Below are positions 27,355 through 33,793 of a DNA stretch of 64,000 bases, one piece after another (position 1 is the first letter of the stretch; each line of letters begins with the position of its first letter). The notes beneath the pieces are model-generated. The model ran no database searches and was not told the origin of the DNA. It worked only from the letters and a program-made list of their open reading frames with translations. The position numbers were made by a program, and so were the translations under genes. The DNA lies in assembly GCF_001905345.1 (NCBI RefSeq), contig NZ_LFBV01000001.1:879321-943320 (forward strand), given 5' to 3'. Source of the stretch: Streptomyces uncialis (GTDB lineage: Bacteria; Actinomycetota; Actinomycetes; Streptomycetales; Streptomycetaceae).

Positions 27355-27371
27355 GCTAGTGCCGCACTAGC
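27355..27371. promoter_or_regulatory. 17-bp palindrome upstream of dmdR1
   Basis: GCTAGTG-CCG-CACTAGC has perfect 7-bp arms and lies 26-42 bp upstream of the dmdR1 ATG, where it would overlap the promoter. It does not resemble the usual iron box with its TTAGG arms, so it may bind another regulator or be a divergent autoregulatory site. The remaining space to 27747 holds no gene. Confidence 0.6.
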
Positions 27372-27747
27372 GAGTGCGCTGGCCCCTGGCCCCAATTCTG
27401 ACGCATGGCGCTGACAACCGGGCCTACCCGCAGAACAGCTGATGCGGCCCGCCGGATTCCGCGTCCGGTGCGCCCGGTCCCGCGCGCCGGCGCCAGGAAC
27501 CTCGGACCGGTACGTGAACGAACTGCGGGACGGTTCACCGAGCGTACTGCGCGGCGGTCGGTGAGCGTATTGACAGCGCAGTGGTCCAGACCGCACCGTG
27601 ATCCGCGACACGCGCGCGGGAACGCCCCCGCGCGGGCCCGTCCACCTCACCCACGCGGCACATCGCGCGAGGTGGACGCACTCCCGCGCGCGGTGGTCGC
27701 ACGGTTCCCGCGCGGTGACGACGACCGCGGACGAAGGGGAATCGGCG

Positions 27748-28578
27748 ATGAGCGACAGCAGGTCCGGAGCGGCAGACCAGGCCGGGGGCGGGCCGGCGGA
27801 CGGCGCGGGGGGCCACGCGGCGGGGGCCGGGAGCAAGCTGTCCGACCGGTTCTTCGACGCGGCCATCGGACTGCTCCAGCAGGTCCGTGACCAGGACGCG
27901 CCCGAGATCGCCGCCGCCGGGGCCCTCCTCGCGGACACCGTCGCCGACGGCGGGCGGCTCTTCGCGTTCGGCGCGGGACACTCCTCGCTCGCCGCCCAGG
28001 ACGTCGTCTACCGCGCGGGCGGCCTCGCCCTGATGAACCTGCTGACGGTCCCGGGGGTCGTCGGCGTCGATGTCATGCCCGCCACCCTCGGCTCCGCCCT
28101 GGAACGCGTCGACGGCCTCGCCACGGTGGTCCTGGAGACCAGCCCGCTCAGGGCCGGTGACGTCCTCTTCGTCATCTCGCTGTCGGGACGCAACGCCCTG
28201 CCCGTCGAGATGGCCATGAGCGCCCGCGCGCGTGGCGTCAAGGTCATCGGGGTGACCTCCGTCGCCTACGCCACGGAGACCGGTTCACGGCACTCCTCGG
28301 GCACCTACCTCAAGGACCACTGCGACATCGTCCTGGACAGCCGTATCCCGGTCGGGGACGCGGAACTGACCCACGACGGCATCGAGGCCCCGTTCGCCCC
28401 GGCCTCCACGGTGGTCACCAGCGCGCTCCTCCAGTCCGTGCTGGCGACGGCGGCCGGCGCACTGGCGGAGCGCGGGATCGAGCCCCCCTTGCTGCGCTCC
28501 GGGAACGTCGACGGCGGTCATGAGTGGAACCGCCGGGTGATGGCCGAGTACCGGGACCGGATCTTCTACCAGCGGTGA
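27748..28578 (+). CDS. SIS-domain sugar-phosphate binding protein
   Basis: A protein of 276 residues. ATG 27748 is preceded by GAAGGGGA. A Gly/Ala-rich N-terminal 30 residues is followed by the SIS fold: GRLFAFGAGHSSLAAQDVVYRAGGL, VLFVISLSGRNALPVEMAM with the sugar-phosphate-binding SxSGRN turn, and VIGVTSVAYAT. It resembles phosphoheptose/N-acetylmuramate-6-phosphate-etherase-like SIS proteins annotated as UPF0309 in actinomycetes. It is divergent from dmdR1. No kinase or etherase catalytic residues are evident, so it could be a sensor or isomerase. Confidence 0.88.
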   Translation: MSDSRSGAADQAGGGPADGAGGHAAGAGSKLSDRFFDAAIGLLQQVRDQDAPEIAAAGALLADTVADGGRLFAFGAGHSSLAAQDVVYRAGGLALMNLLTVPGVVGVDVMPATLGSALERVDGLATVVLETSPLRAGDVLFVISLSGRNALPVEMAMSARARGVKVIGVTSVAYATETGSRHSSGTYLKDHCDIVLDSRIPVGDAELTHDGIEAPFAPASTVVTSALLQSVLATAAGALAERGIEPPLLRSGNVDGGHEWNRRVMAEYRDRIFYQR

Positions 28579-28744
28579 CGCCGGAGCTCCACCAGCGGTG
28601 ACACCACCACGGTCGAACCGTCGCCCCGCGCGCGTGAAGCGCTCGCTCCGCGCGCGGGACGGTTTCGATGCGTACGCGCGCGGGGTGGCCCGTGCCGCAC
28701 GCGCGCGTGGTGCTCGTGCGCGTCCGACCGGGCCGTCAGGGCCG

Positions 28745-30160
28745 TCAGGTCCGCGGCGGGTCCGTGCCGATCCCGGCCAGGTCCAGCGCCGCGGCGATCC
28801 GCGAGGCGATGCTCTCCGCGTACGTCGCGTCCATCCGCTCGAACTGGGGCCGGCTCCCCGCGCGCAGGAACGTCACCACCCCGAGCGTGCGGCCCCGGCT
28901 GCGCAGCACCGAGCACAGGGCGTGCACGGTGTCCTCGGGCCACTGCCGGGCCGCGGCCCACTCCGGGGCCCGTTCCGGAGCCCCGGCCGGCGCGCTCGCC
29001 CGTACCGAACTGGTGCGTTCCACGCTCTGGAGCGCGGGATGCGCCGCCGCGTACCGCGCGGGGAGCGCGGTGCGGTACCGGTCGAGGCTCGGGCCGGGCG
29101 TCCCGGACGGTGTCGCGAGGGCCCGCACCAGACGTACCGGGGTGCCGTCGGGAGAGTCCTCCCGTGGGGGAGCGCCGCTCGCGGGGTCCCGGACGACCAG
29201 GTCCAGCACCGCGTTGTCGGCGAATCCGGCGAGCGAGAAGTCCAGCTGTACGCTCACCGCCTCGGCGGGGTCCTCGCACTCGGCGGCGGCACGCGCCGCG
29301 CGATGCAGCTGATTCACCCGGAACCGCAGCTGTGCGGCGTCCTGCTCGGTCTGCTTGGACTCGGTGACGTCCTGGAACAGCCACGCGACCCCCAGCGGAA
29401 CCGGTTCCTCCGCGAGGGGCGAGGACAACCGGACGAAGCCGCTGCGCCAGCACCGCCGGGTGTCACCGCCGGGCAGCCTGACACTCACCCACAGATCGGT
29501 CGGCGTGGGTGGCGGACCTTCCGCGAGGACGTGCGCGAGGGCGCCCTCCAGCTCCTCCACGCCCTGGGTGAGCAGATCACCGAGGGGACGGCCCAGCAGG
29601 CTCGTACGACCGCTTCCCAGGGCCTGCGCGGCATGCGCGTTCACCACGGCGGGCCGCAGATCGGCGTCGACGAGGACGACCCCCCACGCGGCGTCCTCGA
29701 ACAGCGCCTCGCTCAGCGCGATGGACCGTTCCAGATCGATCTGCGCGTGCACCTCGCTGAACGCGCAGTACAGCCCGGCGGGCTTGCCGTCCGCGCCGCG
29801 CACGGCCGCCGACTGGACGCGCACGAGGACCCGGCCGCCGTCCTTGGTGACCAGCGCGAACTCATGCACCTGACGGCCCTGCGCGTGCATCGCCGTCAGC
29901 AGCCGTCCCTCCACCTCGGCGGCGTCACCGGGGCGCACCGCCCAGCCGGAGAGACCCCGGCGGCCGACGGCCTCGGCGGCCGTCCAGCCGAGGACGCGTT
30001 CCGCCTCGCGGTTCCAATGGGTGACGACACCGTCCGCGTCGAACGCGCAGAGTGCCGCGTCCATGCCGTCGAGCAGCGCGGCGAGCAGATCGGAGCCGTC
30101 CCGTTCGGGCTCGGGCGGTCCGATCTCGTCGGTGGTCCCACTACGCCGGGAAGCACTCAC
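28745..30160 (-). CDS. PAS-PAS-GAF signalling protein without an output domain
   Basis: A protein of 471 residues from GTG 30160, which has GGGGGTG upstream. PAS 1 is at about residues 22-140 (ALCAFDADGVVTHWNREAER, VLGWTAAEAVG), PAS 2 at about 150-265 (WGVVLVDADLRPAVVNAHAA) and a GAF-like domain at about 285-460 (VSVQLDFSLAGFADNAVLDL, SVLRSRGRTLGVVTFLR). Streptomyces homologues of this layout normally continue into a SpoIIE-type PP2C phosphatase; here the protein stops at the end of the GAF domain (AALDLAGIGTDPP). The stop is clean, so this looks like a stand-alone sensor. Ligand unknown. Confidence 0.82.
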   Translation of the reverse strand: MSASRRSGTTDEIGPPEPERDGSDLLAALLDGMDAALCAFDADGVVTHWNREAERVLGWTAAEAVGRRGLSGWAVRPGDAAEVEGRLLTAMHAQGRQVHEFALVTKDGGRVLVRVQSAAVRGADGKPAGLYCAFSEVHAQIDLERSIALSEALFEDAAWGVVLVDADLRPAVVNAHAAQALGSGRTSLLGRPLGDLLTQGVEELEGALAHVLAEGPPPTPTDLWVSVRLPGGDTRRCWRSGFVRLSSPLAEEPVPLGVAWLFQDVTESKQTEQDAAQLRFRVNQLHRAARAAAECEDPAEAVSVQLDFSLAGFADNAVLDLVVRDPASGAPPREDSPDGTPVRLVRALATPSGTPGPSLDRYRTALPARYAAAHPALQSVERTSSVRASAPAGAPERAPEWAAARQWPEDTVHALCSVLRSRGRTLGVVTFLRAGSRPQFERMDATYAESIASRIAAALDLAGIGTDPPRT

Positions 30161-30395
30161 CTGGCACCCCCTGTCCGCCAGTACCGCCAGTAATGCGCCG
30201 TAGTACGTAGGTGTTGCGTTACCGCTCCAGGCCATTCAACTCCAGCGTGACCCAGCACACACAGTCTTCACCGAAACAGCCGCCGGAGGGAAATGGCCTG
30301 CTGCTCCCGGCCGTGCTTTCGCGCTGGTGGGCGCATGGGGGCGCACATCTCGTCCGGCTGCCGGGAGGGCCGCGCCGTATTCCGCGGAAAACCCG

Positions 30396-30424
30396 TTGAA
30401 CGCGCGCGGGAGGGTGCCTATGGT
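30396..30424 (+). promoter_or_regulatory. Near-consensus sigma-HrdB promoter
   Basis: TTGAAC (30396-30401) and TATGGT (30419-30424) are separated by exactly 17 bp. The start would be near 30431. The first product is a 12-codon open frame with a strong ribosome site, followed by structured sequence, and there is no ordinary gene on this strand for 1.5 kb. Confidence 0.6.
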
Positions 30425-30456
30425 CGGTCGTACACAGAAGGGAGGTGGTTCGGAGC

Positions 30457-30495
30457 ATGAGTGATTACCGGACGAGTGAGGTGGCTGCGGGCTAG
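30457..30495 (+). CDS. Candidate 12-residue micro-ORF
   Basis: ATG at 30457 encodes MSDYRTSEVAAG then TAG. AAGGGAGG (30438-30445) is an excellent Shine-Dalgarno, 11 bases upstream, and the promoter lies just before it. The peptide matches no family I know. It may be a leader peptide for the structured RNA that follows, or the ribosome site may belong to a regulatory RNA. Real translation is not proven. Confidence 0.4.
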   Translation: MSDYRTSEVAAG

Positions 30496-30571
30496 CGCTC
30501 GTCACCACACCTAGTGCGGTGCCGGACCCGCGCGTGAGAGCGCGCAGCCGGCCCAATCCCAGCAGTCACCC

Positions 30572-30645
30572 GACCCGCAGGCCGCCGGTAACCGTCCGGC
30601 CGGCTTCCCGCCGCCTCGCGCGGCCGGAACCACGGCCTGCGGGTC
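30572..30645 (+). ncRNA. Candidate structured RNA (three-way junction)
   Basis: GACCCGCAGGCC (30572-30583) pairs perfectly with GGCCTGCGGGTC (30634-30645), a 12-bp closing stem. Inside it are two further hairpins: GCCGG...CCGGC (30584-30600) and CCGGC...GGCCGG (about 30599-30628). A smaller hairpin with GCGCG arms lies at 30530-30546. Together they follow the 30396 promoter and micro-ORF. No U-tract follows. The strand is inferred from the promoter; the outer stem could instead act as a terminator for the minus-strand Prim-Pol gene. Confidence 0.4.
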
Positions 30646-30950
30646 GTCTGCTGTCCGCGTTCACCGGCCGCCCGCGGTTCTGACGGCCCGGCCCCGCGAT
30701 CGACGGCAGGTCCCCCGCACGACGAGGTGCCCCGTACGACGCGGTTCCGTACGACGCGGTGCCCCGCGCACGGCAGTACCGCGGCCCAGGCCGCGCCCTG
30801 CACCCGGCCCACGAAAGCCCACGGCCCCGGACACCTCCGCGCGCCGCTGGTCCGCGCGCGGGAGGCCGTCCGGGGCCGATCCGTACGGAGTCCTGTCCGG
30901 CCGTCCGGCGGAAGGACGGCCCGCTCCTCGTGCAACGGCGCACCGGCGCC

Positions 30951-31610
30951 CTATCGACGGGCCTCCCGGCCGCAGGCGTACGCCAACGGGCTCACGATCT
31001 CCTCCGCGTCGGGCAGCCAGCGATTGGCCGCGGTGGGACGGCACGCCCACTGGACGGCGCCCTTGGTGCCGAACCGGGTCGGCGGGGCGGCCACATAGGC
31101 CCCCTCGCCCAGGGTCACCAGGTCGAGCGAGGCGGGCGGCCAGCCGAGCTTGCGGACCAGGTCGGGGACCTTGGCGGCGGCACCCGGCAGCACGAAGAAC
31201 TGCATCCGCCGGTCCGGGGTGCAGGTCACCGGGCCGAGGGTGAGTTCCATCCGCTCCATTCGCGCCAGGGCGAGGAACCCGGCCGTCTCGGGCACATCGA
31301 TCGCGTCGAAGGTGCGGCCCGTGGGCATCAGGATCGACGCCGTCGCCTGCTTCGCCCAGAGCCGGCGTGCCACGGTCGCGCTGCCCGTGGCCTGGGTCGC
31401 CCAGTCCTCGCGCGCGGGATGGGCGCCGGGCTCGGCGCAACCGGTGTCGCCGCACGAGCATCGGGGGACCCCGTCCACGGTCTCCATGCACGTACCGGGG
31501 AACACGTCCCAGTGCCGCTCCTCGGCGTACCGCGCCGCGGTGTCCGGGAGGGCGTCCCCACGCTGCTTGGGGATCTGGGCGGCCGATGTGACTCCGATGG
31601 TCTCTTCCAC
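30951..31610 (-). CDS. Bifunctional DNA primase/polymerase (Prim-Pol)-like protein
   Basis: A protein of 219 residues. After TAARYAEERHWDVFPGTC comes a putative zinc knuckle, CSCGDTGCAEPGAHPARE, then WAKQATASILMPTGRTFDAI and FGTKGAVQWACRPTAANRWL. This follows the N-terminal Prim-Pol fold (PF09250) that occurs as short stand-alone proteins in Streptomyces. The catalytic acidic cluster of true primases (DxD) is reduced to the FDAIDVP region, so polymerase activity is doubtful. ATG 31610 is the only good start. Its neighbours are not replication genes. Fold assignment is fair, function unknown. Confidence 0.75.
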   Translation of the reverse strand: MEETIGVTSAAQIPKQRGDALPDTAARYAEERHWDVFPGTCMETVDGVPRCSCGDTGCAEPGAHPAREDWATQATGSATVARRLWAKQATASILMPTGRTFDAIDVPETAGFLALARMERMELTLGPVTCTPDRRMQFFVLPGAAAKVPDLVRKLGWPPASLDLVTLGEGAYVAAPPTRFGTKGAVQWACRPTAANRWLPDAEEIVSPLAYACGREARR

Positions 31611-31965
31611 GTGCTTCTCAACTCTCGCTTTCTGTCGGGGTTACGGCCCTCCACGCGCGCGGGCACGGTGCATCGAACCCGCACATGGGGCGCATGGATG
31701 CACTGACAGGGGCGCGCGGAGGGTCGAGCCGCGGCTGTGGGTAACCAGGGTAGGGGCGGACTACCGGCTGTTACCCCGGCATTTCTCGTATGTCCCGCAT
31801 CTTCCGTTTGTCGCCGGGGCATTGATCTGCGAGAAGCCGCCGTGATCGGCGACCGAACAGTGCGAAGCAACTCAAATCGGACGCGATTCAGACATGACCC
31901 GGACACGACCCAGACACGACGAGGCGGCGGTCTGGCGAACGCCGCAGCCACAGGGGGTTTACGTC
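31611..31965. other. Divergent promoter region between Prim-Pol and NsdA-like genes
   Basis: No gene. The stretch 31770-31900 is the least GC-rich of the area and should hold both promoters. An 11-bp direct repeat (ACCCGGACACG and ACCCAGACACG) lies at about 31896-31918, 50-70 bases before the regulator start. CCCCGGC (31774-31780) and GCCGGGG (31813-31819) are inverted across a long loop. Confidence 0.4.
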
Positions 31966-33351
31966 ATGGCCGCACGGCCACTCGTCGCGCGGCAGCCGAA
32001 CGAACGGCTGCAAGCGCTCATCCAGGAAGCCGCGTGCTCCAACGCGGGGCTGGCCCGCCGCGTCAACATGTGCGGCGCGGAACACGGCCTCGACCTGCGT
32101 TACGACAAGACGTCCGTCGCCCGCTGGCTGCGAGGCCAGCAGCCACGGGGCCGGGCACCCGCGATCATCGCCGAGGCCCTGGGCCGCAAACTGGGCCGTA
32201 CGGTCACGATCGACGAGATCGGCATGGCCAACGGCAAGAACCTCGCCTCCGGCGTCGGCCTCCAGTTCTCGCCCACCGTGCTCGGCGCCATCGAGCAGGT
32301 CTGCGAACTGTGGCGCAGCGACGTGGGCCGCAGGGACTTCCTGTCGGGCTCGTCGGTGGCCGCGTCCGCGCTGGTCGAACCCAGCAGGGACTGGCTCATC
32401 TCCACCCCCGACGCCCAGGTGGCACGCCAGGCGGGCCCCCGCGTGGGCGCCTCCGACGTGGCCGCCGTCAAGGCGATGACCCAGGCCTTGGTCGACCTCG
32501 ACCACCAGTACGGCAGCGGACACGTCAGGCCCGTCGTCGTCCACTACCTCAACAGCGTCGTCTCCGGGCTGCTCGCCGGCTCGTACCGGGAGGCGATCGG
32601 GCGTGAACTGTTCGCGGCGGTCGCCCGGTTGACGGAACTCGCGGGCTACATGGCCGTCGACACCGGCCAGCCCGGCCTCGCCCAGCGCTACTACATCCAG
32701 GCGCTGCGCCTCGCCCAGGGCGCTGGCGACCGGGGATACGGCGGTTATGTGCTGGCGGCCTCCATGAGCCATCTGGCCGCCCAGCTCGGCAACCCGCGCG
32801 AGATCGCCCAGCTCGCCCGCGCCGCACAGGAGGGCGCGCGCGGACGGGTCACCCCACGCGCGGAGGCCATGTTCCACGCCGCCGAGGCCCGGGGCCACGC
32901 CCTCCTCGGGGACACCCGGTCCGCCCAGGCGGCAACCGGCCGCGCGGTCTCCGCGATGGAACGCGCCGACTCCGCCACCGGCGACGACCCCGTGTGGATC
33001 GCCCACTTCGACGAGGCGTACCTCGCGGACGAACTCGCCCACTGCCACCGCGACCTCGGCCAGTCCGAGGCCGCCGCCCGCACCGCACAGGAGGCACTCG
33101 ACAAACACCCGCAGACCCGCGCGCGAAGGCGGGCGATCGGCATGGTGCTGCTCGCCAGCGCCCAGGTGCAGCAGCGCGAGATCGAGCAGGCGTGCCACAC
33201 GGGTCTGAGCGCCGTCGAACTGCTGGGCACCCTGCGGTCCAACCGCGGTGCCGAGTACCTCGACGACTTCCAGCAACGGCTCGAACCGTTCCGCGACGAG
33301 CCGGTGGTACGGGAGTTCGGCGCCCGCCTCGAACTCCAGGCCGCGGCCTGA
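31966..33351 (+). CDS. NsdA-like regulatory protein with TPR-type repeats
   Basis: A protein of 461 residues from ATG 31966, with AGGGGG 9 bases upstream. The N-terminus (ERLQALIQEAACSNAGLARR, DKTSVARWLRGQQPRGRAP) is an HTH-like Xre/NsdA-type domain. Beyond residue 150 the sequence is alpha-helical repeat: LFAAVARLTELAGYMAVDTG, AQRYYIQALRLAQGAGDRGY, HRDLGQSEAAARTAQEAL. NsdA-family proteins repress aerial development and antibiotic production in Streptomyces. The paralogue identity is not clear. A strong terminator hairpin follows at 33475. Confidence 0.82.
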   Translation: MAARPLVARQPNERLQALIQEAACSNAGLARRVNMCGAEHGLDLRYDKTSVARWLRGQQPRGRAPAIIAEALGRKLGRTVTIDEIGMANGKNLASGVGLQFSPTVLGAIEQVCELWRSDVGRRDFLSGSSVAASALVEPSRDWLISTPDAQVARQAGPRVGASDVAAVKAMTQALVDLDHQYGSGHVRPVVVHYLNSVVSGLLAGSYREAIGRELFAAVARLTELAGYMAVDTGQPGLAQRYYIQALRLAQGAGDRGYGGYVLAASMSHLAAQLGNPREIAQLARAAQEGARGRVTPRAEAMFHAAEARGHALLGDTRSAQAATGRAVSAMERADSATGDDPVWIAHFDEAYLADELAHCHRDLGQSEAAARTAQEALDKHPQTRARRRAIGMVLLASAQVQQREIEQACHTGLSAVELLGTLRSNRGAEYLDDFQQRLEPFRDEPVVREFGARLELQAAA

Positions 33352-33400
33352 CGGAGGAGACGCCTGCCGGAAGGACATCCAACGGACGAGACGCCTGACG

Positions 33401-33436
33401 GAGACGGCGGAAGAGACGGAGACGGCGGAAGAGAAC
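33401..33436. repeat. 18-bp (2 x 9) tandem duplication after the NsdA-like gene
   Basis: GAGACGGCGGAAGAGACG is directly followed by a second near-identical copy, between the stop at 33351 and the terminator at 33475. The word GCCTGACGGAG, which includes the gene's stop codon, is repeated at about 33391. The period is a multiple of the 9-bp family seen elsewhere, though the core differs. Confidence 0.7.
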
Positions 33437-33474
33437 GACGGACGCACGTCCCGCTGATCCACCGCGCGGCGTGA

Positions 33475-33531
33475 GACGGGTCACGGAAGCGGCTCACGGG
33501 TGCTCCCCGGGGGCCGCTTCCGTGACCCGTC
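33475..33531 (+). terminator. Strong hairpin terminator of the NsdA-like gene
   Basis: GACGGGTCACGGAAGCGGC (33475-33493) pairs with its exact complement at 33513-33531: a 19-bp stem with a 19-base GC-rich loop, 124 bp downstream of the stop codon. There is no U-tract. Confidence 0.85.
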
Positions 33532-33681
33532 GGCGCGGTGCCCCCCGGCCGTGCGACGGCCCGTCCCGACGTCCTCGCGCGCGGCGCCGCCAGTCCCCGC
33601 GGACCAGGCGTTCCGTACCCGGACCCGGTGTCAACTCCGGCTGTGTCAGGGGGCTGACGGTGTTCCGCAAGGAGGTTGTGA

Positions 33682-33695
33682 TACTTCGCGAAGTA
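33682..33695. promoter_or_regulatory. 14-bp perfect palindrome upstream of the repeat-rich membrane protein
   Basis: TACTTCGCGAAGTA is fully self-complementary and lies 99-112 bp before the GTG at 33794. A TAGCGT -10-like word at about 33747-33752 could be the promoter, placing the palindrome near -60. It is a good candidate operator; no adjacent regulator points to a cognate protein. Confidence 0.55.
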
Positions 33696-33793
33696 CGGGG
33701 AGGGGGCCACTTCGAGCCACGTGGCACGGTGGTCCGGGCACCCGGTAGCGTGAACCGTCTGTTCCGAAGTTCCCCCATTCGTAGGAGTTCCCG

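Noticed and set aside
30951..31610. Evidence of an integrated plasmid or phage because of the Prim-Pol-like gene
   Set aside because: No integrase, excisionase, attachment repeats or tRNA lie nearby; stand-alone Prim-Pol-fold proteins are common in Streptomyces chromosomes.
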